From assembly GCF_900148835.1 (NCBI RefSeq), contig NZ_FRYK01000001.1, positions 930,001-994,000 of the forward strand: a DNA stretch of 64,000 bases, read 5' to 3'. A program made the translations under genes and the position numbers. This DNA is from Flavobacterium cucumis. Its GTDB lineage: Bacteria; Bacteroidota; Bacteroidia; Flavobacteriales; Flavobacteriaceae. A model generated the notes under the pieces. It saw only the letters and a list, made by a program, of their open reading frames with translations. It was not told the DNA's origin and made no database searches. This document shows, piece after piece, positions 44,388 to 53,808 of this stretch. Each line of letters starts with the position of its first letter. Position 1 is the stretch's first letter.

Positions 44388-44822
44388 ATGAATCAGACGC
44401 TTATTAATGTTCACTCTTACCTGGCTTATGTTGCATTAGCTTTATTGGTTGTTGCTGCTTTTAATGCCATTTTAGGTCTTACCTCAAAAAAGTTTTTTAC
44501 GGATAAAGACTTGCGTATTTCCCTTTTTACCATGATTGTTTGTCACATTCAGTTGTTGGTTGGATTAATCGTTTATTTTGTTTCGGAAAAAGGTTTTCAA
44601 GCGTTTGCGATAGAAGGTGCTATGAAAAATTCAGAATTACGATTAACCATGTTAGAGCATCCTTTGGTTAACATTATTGCTTTGGTATTGATTACAATGG
44701 GATGGTCTAAACACAAAAAAGAAGAAAGCAACAATGGTAAGTTTAAGAAAATCGCCATTTTTTATACATTAGGATTGGTTTTAATCTTATCTCGTTTGCC
44801 TTGGAATAGTTGGTTAAACTAG
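44388..44822 (+). CDS. four-helix membrane protein, cytochrome b-like
   Basis: 144 residues with four membrane helices (about 9-32, 44-66, 86-105, 120-138). His residues occur at or near helix ends: NVHSYLAY (8), IVCHIQLL (about 52), LEHPLVNI (about 90) and SKHKKEE. This suits heme binding, and such proteins in Flavobacteriia are often labelled cytochrome B. No heme attachment motif proves it, so the label is tentative. Single gene with its own promoter. Confidence 0.65.
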   Translation: MNQTLINVHSYLAYVALALLVVAAFNAILGLTSKKFFTDKDLRISLFTMIVCHIQLLVGLIVYFVSEKGFQAFAIEGAMKNSELRLTMLEHPLVNIIALVLITMGWSKHKKEESNNGKFKKIAIFYTLGLVLILSRLPWNSWLN

Positions 44823-44867
44823 TCATTTGGTATATTTTTTGTAATAAGAGATTGTAAATATCATAAC

Positions 44868-45368
44868 ATGAAAAGAAGTGTCATAGTTCTATTTTTTGCC
44901 TTACTTGTTACAATTATTTTAGGCTTCTCTAATAAGACAAACTCAAATTTTGTTAGAGAAGCTTCTTTATTTGATACGGTTAAGAAAAAAGATTCTATTC
45001 GTTTTTTAGACTCTATTAAAGCAATTGACTCTATTAAAATTGTAGATTCTATTGCGAACTTGAGTACCCGTATGTATAAGAAGAATGTCGAAGCTTCTCA
45101 TTATGCCGATAAATTCAATGGAAGAAGAACTGCAAGCGGAAAGGTTTTTCATAATAACAATTATACTGCTGCACATAAAACATTAAAGTTTGGCACTAAA
45201 GTTAAAGTTACCAATGTAGTCAACAATAAAAGTGTTATCGTTACAATAACCGATAGAGGTCCTTTTACAAGGCATCGGGAAATTGATATGGCCAAAAAAC
45301 CATTTTTAGAGATCTCTCACAACAAAGGAAGAGCCCCTTTGCGTGTAAACCTTGAAATTGTCGAATAG
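44868..45368 (+). CDS. RlpA-family septal ring lytic transglycosylase-like lipoprotein or secreted protein
   Basis: 166 residues. N-terminal signal/membrane segment (about 1-22), then a low-complexity linker with four DSI units (KKDSIRFLDSIKAIDSIKIV...). The double-psi barrel domain (about 74-166) includes EASHYADKFNGRRTASGKVF, AAHKTLKFGTKVKVTN and VTITDRGPF, with the catalytic-type Asp of RlpA. No SPOR domain and no lipobox Cys seen. Role probably in septal peptidoglycan, inferred from the family. Confidence 0.9.
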   Translation: MKRSVIVLFFALLVTIILGFSNKTNSNFVREASLFDTVKKKDSIRFLDSIKAIDSIKIVDSIANLSTRMYKKNVEASHYADKFNGRRTASGKVFHNNNYTAAHKTLKFGTKVKVTNVVNNKSVIVTITDRGPFTRHREIDMAKKPFLEISHNKGRAPLRVNLEIVE

Positions 45369-45372
45369 CTTA

Positions 45373-45840
45373 TTACCATTGACAAAATGGATTTTTACTT
45401 AAATAGGAGTTGTAATATTTTTTATTGCCTGTAACTTCTTCTCCTAACCAGCTCGGTTTTTTAAAAGACTCATTTTCATTTGTAAGTTCTATTTCTGCAA
45501 GTACTAACCCTTTGTTTTTTCCCGAGAATACATCCACTTCAAAAAGGTGATTTTCAACTAAAATTTCATATCGTATTTTATCGATGATACCGCTTTCGCA
45601 AAGTTGTAACAAAGCTTCAGCATCTACCAATTCAATTTCTTTTTCCCATTCAAATCGTGTAGTTCCACTTTCATTTCCTTTTCCTTTTATGGTTATAAAA
45701 CCTTTTTTGTCTTTAATTCTAATTCGAACGGTTCGTTCTGGATTTGAATTCAGATACCCTTGGACAATTCGTTGGTGTTTACTGCTATTATTTATAAAAT
45801 CAATCGATTTTACTAAAAATTTTCGTTCTATTTCTTCCAA
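45373..45840 (-). CDS. CYTH-domain protein (TTG start)
   Basis: 155 residues. The start codon must be TTG (45840) or the preceding ATT, since TAA lies two codons upstream. The ExExK motif EEIERKFLV is at 2-10 and the tunnel Arg/Lys/Glu residues lie in RTVRIRIKDKKGFITIKGKG (about 35-54) and EWEKEIEL. The CYTH fold hydrolyses inorganic triphosphate or binds nucleotides; in bacteria many are tripolyphosphatases. It is convergent with rlpA, 4 bases between stops. Confidence 0.9.
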   Translation of the reverse strand: MEEIERKFLVKSIDFINNSSKHQRIVQGYLNSNPERTVRIRIKDKKGFITIKGKGNESGTTRFEWEKEIELVDAEALLQLCESGIIDKIRYEILVENHLFEVDVFSGKNKGLVLAEIELTNENESFKKPSWLGEEVTGNKKYYNSYLSKNPFCQW

Positions 45841-45918
45841 AATTTAAAATTTATTTAGGAAAGCAAATTACAAAAAAAAAAATTCAATTTGTATATTTAC
45901 AACTATTAGAACGACATT

Positions 45919-47949
45919 ATGAATATAGCTAGAAGGAAAAATACGACTTCATTTGAAGAAATCTGTAAAACATATTTCAACGACTTGCAATTGTGGAAGG
46001 ATGAAGATGATAAATTGGATATTCTTGTTGCCTTAGTTAATACAATTCGACCCAAAAATCCAAAATCTGTGGCTGTAGTTGATATTTCTAACGTCTTGTT
46101 TTTCTTTGTTGAGAATCATACCATAAGGAATAATTTTGCAGCTTTTCTTGTTGCACTATTTCAAGGCAAAAACTTTGATGCGATTTTAACGGATGCTGGA
46201 ATTTTACAGGACACCGATTTTATTTATGAGGTAAAGAAGAGAATTTTCGCTAAAATTTTGCCCTATCAAGCACCAAAAGATACATTGCAATACTTGTTGA
46301 ATCAGATTTTTTTCTCTGATACAGATCCTGTTTGGGTAAATAAAATTCCAACAACTCAATTAGAATCATTTTTTGATATCTTAGGTTTTACTGGAATTTA
46401 TAATGGCATAGCAGAAGGTTCTGTTTTGTTTGAAGTAATGCAAGCGATGAATCTTTTAGCACAGCGTACTAGTGGTAGAGCGTTGGAGTCTGAGGTATTA
46501 AAAATGGTGCCTGAATATGCCAATTTGGAAAGTCCGTTTGCTGCTTTTGAGAAAGAGTTGTTTGCTATAGAAAACACGATAAAGCAAAAAGATAAGGAGT
46601 TTTATATCGCTTCTTCCGACATCAATTATAAGCAGTTGTTGGTTCTTTACAAGCAGTGTAATGAATTTGTAGAGAAAGCGTTTCAGAACTCGTCTAAGTT
46701 TGGTATTTCGTTACGTGTGAATCAGAATCTACTTCGAATCAAACAACAATTGTATCGTTTAGGGGTTCTATTGCCTTTGTTGGTAATTGATAAACCGGAA
46801 GAGAAACGCTCAAAAAGTATCGCACTAGCGGTTAAACTTATTAAGTACAATTGTCAAAAAACAAATGTTCGGAAACTAATCAGCGAGAGCACACAGTTGT
46901 TGTCTTATGAAATCACCCAACATACAGCAAAAACGGGTGAGCATTATATTACAGAAAGCAAAACAGAATATTTTAAGATGCTGTATGCTGCATTGGGAGG
47001 TGGTCTGGTGGTTGGTTTTTTATGTATTTTTAAATTATTGCTCTCTAAAATAGAAACCAGTGCTTTTGGTTATGCTTTTTTATACAGTTTGAATTATTCC
47101 TTTGGATTTGTTGTTATTTATTTATTAGGATTTACTTTAGCAACAAAACAACCGGCTATGACAGCTGCTTCTCTTATTACGGCATTAGAGGATGGTTTAA
47201 AAAAAACCTCCATTTCGGCAGATGAAAAACACAAGAGTTTTGCTAAATTATTTGCCCGTTTGTTTCGTTCGCAGTTCATTGCTTTTGTTGGCAATGTTGT
47301 CATGTCATTTCCTATTTCTTTATTAGGAGTTTGGTTGTTAGATATTGCTTTTGACTATAACATAGCGGCAGCTAAATGGAATAAGTTAATAGGGGATTTA
47401 AATCCTATATATTCCTTAGCAATTTTTCATGCTGCTATAGCAGGTTTCTTTTTATTTTTATCTGGTATTATTGCTGGAAGTATATCTAATAGAGATAAAC
47501 ATTTTGATGTGAAATATAGAATTCAAGAGCACCCTTGGTTGAAGATGACTTTTGGGAAAAAGCGTACTCAAAAATTAGCCAATTGGTACGAGAAAAAATG
47601 GTCTGGCATTATCTCTAATTTTTGGTTTGGAGTTTTTCTTGGGAGTACTGCTTCAATCGGGTTGTTTTTGGGTTTAAACTTAGATATTCGACACATTACC
47701 TTTTCTAGCGGAAATTTGGCTCTAGGGTTATACGGTGCTAATTATATAGTTAGTAATAGTATGTTGTTTTGGGGTGTTTTTGGAGTTGGAATCATTGGCC
47801 TTGTTAATTTTTTAGTTAGTTTTGGATTGTCATTAGGATTGGCTTTTCGTTCAAGAAATATTCCCTTAACCGAGTTGAAACCTATCTTTTCTTCCATCAA
47901 AAAGCATTTTTTTAGCAAACCCCTTAGTTTTTTCTTTCCAACGGAGTAA
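45919..47949 (+). CDS. Gcr-like membrane protein annotated as site-specific recombinase
   Basis: 676 residues. The N-terminal 350 residues are soluble and helical (SFEEICKTYFNDLQLWKDED at the start). The C-terminal half has about seven membrane helices (356-378, 386-408, 460-485, 510-530, 575-595, 605-620, 625-655). The family is labelled site-specific recombinase in databases after a Neisseria gene, but no Tyr or Ser recombinase motif is present and the topology argues for a membrane role. It lies 15 bases before dinB, so the two are probably cotranscribed. Confidence 0.85.
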   Translation: MNIARRKNTTSFEEICKTYFNDLQLWKDEDDKLDILVALVNTIRPKNPKSVAVVDISNVLFFFVENHTIRNNFAAFLVALFQGKNFDAILTDAGILQDTDFIYEVKKRIFAKILPYQAPKDTLQYLLNQIFFSDTDPVWVNKIPTTQLESFFDILGFTGIYNGIAEGSVLFEVMQAMNLLAQRTSGRALESEVLKMVPEYANLESPFAAFEKELFAIENTIKQKDKEFYIASSDINYKQLLVLYKQCNEFVEKAFQNSSKFGISLRVNQNLLRIKQQLYRLGVLLPLLVIDKPEEKRSKSIALAVKLIKYNCQKTNVRKLISESTQLLSYEITQHTAKTGEHYITESKTEYFKMLYAALGGGLVVGFLCIFKLLLSKIETSAFGYAFLYSLNYSFGFVVIYLLGFTLATKQPAMTAASLITALEDGLKKTSISADEKHKSFAKLFARLFRSQFIAFVGNVVMSFPISLLGVWLLDIAFDYNIAAAKWNKLIGDLNPIYSLAIFHAAIAGFFLFLSGIIAGSISNRDKHFDVKYRIQEHPWLKMTFGKKRTQKLANWYEKKWSGIISNFWFGVFLGSTASIGLFLGLNLDIRHITFSSGNLALGLYGANYIVSNSMLFWGVFGVGIIGLVNFLVSFGLSLGLAFRSRNIPLTELKPIFSSIKKHFFSKPLSFFFPTE

Positions 47950-47964
47950 AAATATATCAAAGCG

Positions 47965-49059
47965 ATGGCATTGTTACGCAAGATTATTCATATTGACATG
48001 GATGCATTTTATGCGTCTGTAGAACAAATGGATAATCCTGATTTGAAAGGTAAACCTTTAGCGGTTGGAGGAAGTGAAGTGCGTGGTGTGGTTTCGGCGG
48101 CAAGTTATGAAGCAAGAAAATTTGGCGTTCGCAGTGCTATTAGTGGTATTCAAGCGAAGAAATTGTGCCCCGATTTAATTTTTGTACGCCCTCGATTTGA
48201 CCGTTATAAAGAAATTTCGAAGAAAATCAGAACGATATTCCACGAATATACCGATTTGGTGGAGCCGTTATCACTCGATGAAGCGTATTTAGATGTAACA
48301 GAAAACAAAAAGGGCAATCCTAGTGCAACTTTAATTGCTCAGGAAATTAGAAGTCGCATTTTTGAAGAAGTAGGGTTAACCGCTTCGGCCGGAATTTCTG
48401 TGAATAAATTTATTGCCAAAATTGCTTCCGATTATAACAAGCCTAACGGACAGAAGACGGTGAATCCAAGTGAAGTTGAAGCTTTTTTAGAAAGATTAGA
48501 TATAAAAAAGTTCTATGGTGTAGGAAAAGTAACGGCAGACAAAATGTATCAGCTTGGCATTTTTACAGGTTATGATTTAAAGCAAAAATCGCAGGAGTAT
48601 TTGGAGAAACATTTTGGCAACAGTGGTTTTTATTATTACCAAATTTGTCGTGGTATTCATAACAGTGTAGTAAAACCAAATCGCAAAATAAAATCGGTAG
48701 GAGCAGAGCGTACTTTTGGAGCAAATTTATCTTCTGAAATTTTCATGGAAGAACGCTTGCAAAGCATAGCTAAAGAACTAGAGAAGCGACTTTTAAAAGA
48801 CAAAATCTCAGGAAAAACCATTACTTTAAAAATAAAATACTCCGATTTTACTTTACAGACTCGAAGTAAAACTTTGCCCTATTTTGTTAGTGATAGCAAT
48901 TTGATTTTTGATGTAGCTAAAGATTTACTTTACCAAGAGCGCATAAGAAATTCTGTGCGATTGCTTGGAATTTCCGTCCACAATTTAAATAATGAGGAAA
49001 AAGTAAAAGCCGATTTACATCAAAAAAGTGTCTCAGTACAATTAAAGTTTGATTTTTGA
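47965..49059 (+). CDS. dinB: DNA polymerase IV
   Basis: 364 residues. Y-family translesion polymerase. Palm motif HIDMDAFYASVEQ (about 9-21) and SLDEAYLDVT (about 103-112) provide the catalytic Asp/Glu residues; the HhH region FYGVGKVTADKM and the little-finger domain follow. No beta-clamp motif is clear at the extreme C-terminus, although SVSVQLKFDF could serve. It follows the Gcr-like gene; no LexA box seen. Confidence 0.96.
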   Translation: MALLRKIIHIDMDAFYASVEQMDNPDLKGKPLAVGGSEVRGVVSAASYEARKFGVRSAISGIQAKKLCPDLIFVRPRFDRYKEISKKIRTIFHEYTDLVEPLSLDEAYLDVTENKKGNPSATLIAQEIRSRIFEEVGLTASAGISVNKFIAKIASDYNKPNGQKTVNPSEVEAFLERLDIKKFYGVGKVTADKMYQLGIFTGYDLKQKSQEYLEKHFGNSGFYYYQICRGIHNSVVKPNRKIKSVGAERTFGANLSSEIFMEERLQSIAKELEKRLLKDKISGKTITLKIKYSDFTLQTRSKTLPYFVSDSNLIFDVAKDLLYQERIRNSVRLLGISVHNLNNEEKVKADLHQKSVSVQLKFDF

Positions 49060-49182
49060 TGTTTTAATCAGATGGATTATCTGTTTTTTGCATGTTTTTA
49101 AGAATTAAACAAGCGTTAAAGTTGTGTTTTAATGAAAGTTGCTTTGTTTTTCTTTATAGTTTTATACCAAATTATTAAGATT

Positions 49183-49698
49183 ATGGATTTCAACGTTTAT
49201 GATGTTGCGTTAGCAAAACAGTTTGAGAATGCTTCAATTAAATCGATGCCTTTGGTGGCTTGGGATATTTATTCTCAAATTTTTTTTCAAACCAATATGT
49301 TGCTTTTAGATGTTCATTCTTTGCATCAAATTGCTAGTAAAAACCAGTGGAAATCAATGTGGGATTTTAAGGAAAGTTTACAGGAAGAAACCGTTATAGT
49401 AGTTACTGATGCCAAATTAAAAATTGTTTTTGCTAGTAAGAATATTCAAAAAATGAACGGTTATGAGGTCGATGAGGTAATTGGTAAATCTCCTAAAATG
49501 TTCCAAGGGGCTGCAACGGATTTACAAGTTAGTAATGAAATTAGACAAGCTGTCTTGAATAAAGAACCCTTTGAAAAAAATGTTATCAACTATTGCAAAG
49601 ATGGTTCTTTGTACAAATGCCATATTAAAGGATTTCCTATTTTCAATCACAAAGGAGAAGTAACTAATTTTATAGCTTTTGAAAAAATAGCAGCTTAG
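49183..49698 (+). CDS. PAS-domain protein, LOV-like without the photoactive Cys
   Basis: 171 residues from the ATG at 49183; an ATG at 49132 would add a hydrophobic lead. The single PAS domain (about 68-170) follows the LOV layout closely: ASKNIQKMNGYEVDEVIGKS, QGAATDLQV, NYCKDG and a last strand VTNFIAFEK. Where LOV domains read GRNCRFLQG this protein has GKSPKMFQG, so the flavin-adduct Cys is Pro. No output domain. It could be a redox or protein-binding module. It ends at a bidirectional terminator facing pyk. Confidence 0.85.
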   Translation: MDFNVYDVALAKQFENASIKSMPLVAWDIYSQIFFQTNMLLLDVHSLHQIASKNQWKSMWDFKESLQEETVIVVTDAKLKIVFASKNIQKMNGYEVDEVIGKSPKMFQGAATDLQVSNEIRQAVLNKEPFEKNVINYCKDGSLYKCHIKGFPIFNHKGEVTNFIAFEKIAA

Positions 49699-49708
49699 AA
49701 ATACTATA

Positions 49709-49746
49709 AAAAAGAGGACTAACACAATTGCTAGTCCTCTTTTTTC
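49709..49746. terminator. bidirectional terminator between the PAS gene and pyk
   Basis: AGAGGACTA and TAGTCCTCT with A- and T-tracts on both sides, between converging genes. Confidence 0.9.
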
Positions 49747-49764
49747 TAATTTAAAGCTTCTTTA

Positions 49765-51195
49765 TTATGCGATTTCAGAGACGCGTAATGTATTAACCAT
49801 TCCTTTTTCTATTACGGGCATAGCGGCTAAATTAATAAGCATGTCCCCTTTGCTTACGTATTTTTTCTCTTGACAAATAGTATTAATATCTTCAATAGTG
49901 TCATCAGTACTCACTAGTTTGTCATAGAAGTAGGCTCTAACGCCCCAAAGAAGGTTTAGTTGCGTTAAAATTCTACGGTTTGAGGTAAATACTAGAATAT
50001 GTGATTTTGGTCGCCAAGCTGATATTTGAAAAGCTGTATAACCAGAATTTGTTAATGTGGTAATTGCCTTAGCGTTGATTGCATCGGCCATTATTGCGGC
50101 ATGATAGCAAATCGACTTGGTGATAAAACGTTTTGTTCTTACGTGAGGTTGCATCAAAGGAACTTTGATAAGCGGAGAATCTTCAACACTTTCTATAATG
50201 CGAGTCATGGTTTGAATGACTTCTACAGGATAGTTTCCTACAGATGTTTCACCAGAAAGCATAACTGCATCAGCACCATCCATTACCGAGTTTGCAACAT
50301 CATTTACTTCGGCACGAGTAGGAGTCAAAGAAGTAATCATCGTTTCCATCATTTGCGTGGCAACGATTACTGGGATACGAGCTGTTTTTGCTCTGTGAAT
50401 CAGTTTCTTTTGAATTAGTGGAACTTCTTCTGCAGGAACTTCTACTCCTAAATCACCACGAGCTACCATTAAACCATCGCAAAAGGCAACAATTTTATCT
50501 ATGTTTTCTACTGCTTCTGGTTTTTCAATTTTGGCAATAATTGGAATTTTATGATCGGAATGTTTAGCAATTAAATCTTGTAATTCCTCTAAGTCTTTAG
50601 GAGTTCTCACGAATGATAGCGCGATCCAGTCTACTTTGTTTTCAATTGCAAAAAGCGCATCTTTAATGTCTTTTTCTGTCAATGCAGGGAGTGAAACTTT
50701 AGTGTTAGGTAAGTTTACTCCTTTTTTTGATTTTAGAGGTCCTCCTTGGACTACAACTGCTTCAACTTCGGTTTTTTTATCGGTTTTGGTAACTTCAAAA
50801 ATTAGTTTTCCATCGTCTAATAAGATTCTTTCTCCAGGATTTACGTCTTTTGGAAACTCTTTGTAGTTCATGTATACACGTTCAGCAGTACCTAAGATGT
50901 CCTCTGCGGTAGTAAAGGTGATTTTATCTCCTTTGCTTACTACTACATCTTCTTTCATTACGCCTACACGTAATTTTGGACCTTGTAAATCGGCTAAAAT
51001 AGAAGTGGTATAACCAAACTCGTCGTTAAGCTCTCTAATCATATCAATACGAGCGCTAACGTCGGTATAATCGGCATGAGAAAAATTAATTCGAAACACA
51101 TTGACTCCTGCATCTACCATATTTTTAAGTACTTCTTTTGTACTACAAGCAGGTCCTAGTGTAGCTACAATTTTAGTTTTTTTGTTTGTCGGCAT
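49765..51195 (-). CDS. pyk: pyruvate kinase
   Basis: 476 residues. It makes pyruvate and ATP from PEP and ADP. Motifs: KTKIVATLGPACS (about 5-17), FRINFSHADYTD (about 34-45), IIAKIEKPEAVENID (about 219-233) with the active-site Lys, and MVARGDLGVEVPAEEV (about 243-258). It is the last gene of the acpP-fabF-rnc-IPExxxVDY-pyk minus-strand cluster, 5 bases after its upstream neighbour. Confidence 0.97.
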   Translation of the reverse strand: MPTNKKTKIVATLGPACSTKEVLKNMVDAGVNVFRINFSHADYTDVSARIDMIRELNDEFGYTTSILADLQGPKLRVGVMKEDVVVSKGDKITFTTAEDILGTAERVYMNYKEFPKDVNPGERILLDDGKLIFEVTKTDKKTEVEAVVVQGGPLKSKKGVNLPNTKVSLPALTEKDIKDALFAIENKVDWIALSFVRTPKDLEELQDLIAKHSDHKIPIIAKIEKPEAVENIDKIVAFCDGLMVARGDLGVEVPAEEVPLIQKKLIHRAKTARIPVIVATQMMETMITSLTPTRAEVNDVANSVMDGADAVMLSGETSVGNYPVEVIQTMTRIIESVEDSPLIKVPLMQPHVRTKRFITKSICYHAAIMADAINAKAITTLTNSGYTAFQISAWRPKSHILVFTSNRRILTQLNLLWGVRAYFYDKLVSTDDTIEDINTICQEKKYVSKGDMLINLAAMPVIEKGMVNTLRVSEIA

Positions 51196-51200
51196 TTTAA

Positions 51201-51674
51201 TTAAAAAATTAAATTATTTCTTGATTTTAAGTTTGTTGTGTCAACTGAGTAAGCAGTTGTAATTTTTTTGATTTTTATTATTTTATCAATTATGATATCA
51301 GTGTCGAATCCATAATCAATATTTTCAATTTTAATCAAGTAATCTGCTTTTTTATATTCTGGAAGTAAAAAGACGGTAATATCAACCTCTTCAAAAAGAG
51401 AACTTCTTTGGTTGTTTGAATCAATAATTGTAGTTTTATTCTCGATTAAGGTCCAAATAATATCGTTTTTTTTATCATCAAAAGTAAAGTTTTCAAAGGC
51501 GCTTTTTCCTTCTGGAATAGCAATTTCAATGTGGTTGTTGTTTTTTTGTAATTGAAGACCTAATTCCTTGTTAAGACGATACGCTAATTTGAAATCTTCT
51601 AAAGATGAATGTATGGCGATTAATTCATAATCATCTGAAATAAAATCGTTTATTTGAATTTTATGGATTGCCAT
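51201..51674 (-). CDS. IPExxxVDY family protein
   Basis: 157 residues. The name-giving motif appears as LLPEYKKADYLIKIEN (about 103-118). The family is small, Bacteroidota-specific and nearly always encoded between rnc and pyk, as here. Function unknown. The N-terminal MAIHKIQINDFISDDYELIAIHS is typical. It is tightly linked to pyk (5 bases) but separated from rnc by a 102-base gap that contains a strong hairpin. Confidence 0.85.
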   Translation of the reverse strand: MAIHKIQINDFISDDYELIAIHSSLEDFKLAYRLNKELGLQLQKNNNHIEIAIPEGKSAFENFTFDDKKNDIIWTLIENKTTIIDSNNQRSSLFEEVDITVFLLPEYKKADYLIKIENIDYGFDTDIIIDKIIKIKKITTAYSVDTTNLKSRNNLIF

Positions 51675-51708
51675 TTTCCAAAATTAAGTCGTAAATATAA
51701 GGCTAAAA

Positions 51709-51745
51709 AACGTTAAAAACTATCCATTTGATAGTTCTTAACGTT
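51709..51745 (-). terminator. hairpin between rnc and the IPExxxVDY gene
   Basis: A 16-position stem (one mismatch), AACGTTAAGAACTATC on the minus strand, around a short loop, followed by TTTTT. It should end the fabF-rnc transcript or set a partial stop before pyk. Confidence 0.8.
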
Positions 51746-51776
51746 AATTTATAAACGCAAACGTTTGAGTAGCGGG

Positions 51777-52520
51777 TTATTTTTTTGTTATTTTTTCTTG
51801 AAAAACAAAATAGGCTCTTTGTGCAACTTTTTCCTCTGCTTTTTTCTTGGAAGTTGCTCTGGCTTTAGCAATAATTTTATTGTCGATTGATAGCTTAACA
51901 CTAAAATATTTTTGTCCTTCTTGTCCGTTATCTTCAATAAAATCAAAAGCGAAAGGAGTTTTTTCTTTTTGGCACCATTCGATGATTAAACTTTTGTAAC
52001 TGATTACTTTACCTTCTAGTTTGGCAATGTCTACATATTGTTTAATGATCTTGTTTTGGATAAATTTTTCGCAATAGGAAAAGCCTTTGTCTAAGTAAAT
52101 AGCCCCGATAAATGCTTCAAACAAATTGCCATGAATGTTTTCTCCAAATTGGCTTGAGTTGACTTTGCTGTCAACAAATTGTAATAAATTAAAATCACGA
52201 CCAAGTTCGTTCAAATGTTCTCTACTGACAATTTTCGAACGCATTTTTGTCAAATAACCTTCGTCTCCTGAAGGAACTTCGTTGTACAAATGAGCAGCGA
52301 TAACACTTCCTAACATAGCATCACCAAGGAATTCTAAACGTTCATAATTGAATGGATTCCCATTTTCATCTACCTTATTAGCTGAACGATGTGTAAATGC
52401 TTTTTGGTAGTATTTTAATTCTTTAGGTTGAAAACCAAGTATTTTGGAAATTTTTTCAAAAAAAATCCCGTCTTCTTGAGAACGGGAGTTTTTTCGTATT
52501 TTATTAAGTAAACGACGCAT
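51777..52520 (-). CDS. rnc: ribonuclease III
   Basis: 247 residues. Double-strand RNA endonuclease for rRNA and mRNA processing. Signature NYERLEFLGDAMLGSVIAAHL (about 60-80) holds the acidic active-site residues, a second Glu lies in FEAFIGAIYLDKG (about 134-146), and a C-terminal dsRBD (about 166-240, KARATSKKKAEEKVAQRAY). It starts 2 bases after the fabF stop. Confidence 0.97.
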   Translation of the reverse strand: MRRLLNKIRKNSRSQEDGIFFEKISKILGFQPKELKYYQKAFTHRSANKVDENGNPFNYERLEFLGDAMLGSVIAAHLYNEVPSGDEGYLTKMRSKIVSREHLNELGRDFNLLQFVDSKVNSSQFGENIHGNLFEAFIGAIYLDKGFSYCEKFIQNKIIKQYVDIAKLEGKVISYKSLIIEWCQKEKTPFAFDFIEDNGQEGQKYFSVKLSIDNKIIAKARATSKKKAEEKVAQRAYFVFQEKITKK

Positions 52521-52522
52521 GT

Positions 52523-53776
52523 TTAGTTTTCAAATTTTTTGAATAAAACACAAGCGTTATGTCCACCAAAACCAAAAGTATTACTCATAGCCACTTTAAT
52601 TTCGCGTTTTTGCGCTTTGTTTAAAGTTAAGTTTAACGATGGATCAATGTTTTCGTCTACAGTGGTATGGTTAATCGTTGGAGGTACAATTCCGTTTTGC
52701 ATTGCTAAGATTGAAGCTATTGCTTCAATAGCGCCAGCAGCACCAAGTAAGTGACCTGTCATCGATTTTGTAGAATTAATGTTGATGTTTTTAGCATGAT
52801 CACCAAAAACAGCTTTAATTGCTTTTAATTCGGCAACATCTCCAAGCGGTGTTGAAGTTCCGTGTGTATTAATGTGGTCTACATCTTCTGGCTTCATTCC
52901 AGCGTCACGTAAACAGTTTTCCATTACGGCAATAACTCCAATTCCTTCAGGATGTGGAGCGGTTAAGTGATATGCATCTGAAGATAAACCACCTCCGCCT
53001 ACTTCACAGTAGATTTTAGCACCACGAGCGATCGCATGTTCGTACTCTTCTAATACTAAAGCACCGGCACCTTCGCCCAGAACGAATCCATCACGAGTAG
53101 CATCAAATGGTCTTGAAGCTGTTTCAGGACTTTCGTTTCTAGTTGATAAAGCTTGCATTGAGTTAAATCCGCCCATACCTGCAATAGTTACAGCAGCTTC
53201 AGAACCACCTGAAACAATTACGTCGCACATTCCTAAACGAATGTAGTTGAATGCATCTACTAAGGCATTAGCCGAAGAAGCACATGCAGAAACCGTAGTA
53301 TAGTTTGGTCCCATGAAACCATTTCGCATTGAAATATGTCCAGGAGCAATATCTGCAATCATTTTAGGAATAAAGAATGGATTAAAACGCGGTGTTCCAT
53401 CACCAGCGGCATAATTCATTACTTCGTCTTGGAAAGTTTGTAAACCTCCAATACCCGCTCCCCAAATAACTCCAACTCTATGTTTATTTACATTTTCTAA
53501 GGTAATACCAGCATCTTTAATGGCTTCGTCACTGGCAACAATAGCATATTGAGCAAACTTATCCATTCTGCGAACCTCTTTCTTGTCAATAAAATCTTCT
53601 ACATTGAAATTTTTAATTTCACAAGCAAATTTGGTTTTATGCTTTTCAGTATCGTAATAAGTAATAGGGGCAGCGCCACTTTTTCCGTTCACAAGACCGT
53701 CCCAATATTCTTGAAGAGTATTTCCGATAGGCGTTAACGCTCCAAGACCTGTTACAACAACACGCTTTAATTGCAT
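52523..53776 (-). CDS. fabF: beta-ketoacyl-ACP synthase II
   Basis: 417 residues. It extends acyl chains in fatty-acid synthesis. Catalytic Cys in TVSACASSANAL (about 160-171), His in INTHGTSTPLGD (about 302-313) and His in TGHLLGAAGAIEA (about 339-351). It follows acpP with a 175-base gap that contains several inverted repeats, and it is immediately followed by rnc. acpP-fabF-rnc is a widespread order. Confidence 0.97.
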   Translation of the reverse strand: MQLKRVVVTGLGALTPIGNTLQEYWDGLVNGKSGAAPITYYDTEKHKTKFACEIKNFNVEDFIDKKEVRRMDKFAQYAIVASDEAIKDAGITLENVNKHRVGVIWGAGIGGLQTFQDEVMNYAAGDGTPRFNPFFIPKMIADIAPGHISMRNGFMGPNYTTVSACASSANALVDAFNYIRLGMCDVIVSGGSEAAVTIAGMGGFNSMQALSTRNESPETASRPFDATRDGFVLGEGAGALVLEEYEHAIARGAKIYCEVGGGGLSSDAYHLTAPHPEGIGVIAVMENCLRDAGMKPEDVDHINTHGTSTPLGDVAELKAIKAVFGDHAKNININSTKSMTGHLLGAAGAIEAIASILAMQNGIVPPTINHTTVDENIDPSLNLTLNKAQKREIKVAMSNTFGFGGHNACVLFKKFEN

Positions 53777-53808
53777 ATTCTAATTTTTAAAAAATCGTTT
53801 AAACAAAT

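Noticed and set aside
44996..45060. DSI-rich repeats in the RlpA linker considered as a functional repeat domain
   Set aside because: Only four short units in a low-complexity linker; no fold expected.
49132..49182. 17-codon hydrophobic extension of the PAS protein as a membrane anchor
   Set aside because: Short, ends before the conserved start at 49183, and no charge pattern of a signal peptide; kept only as a weak alternative.
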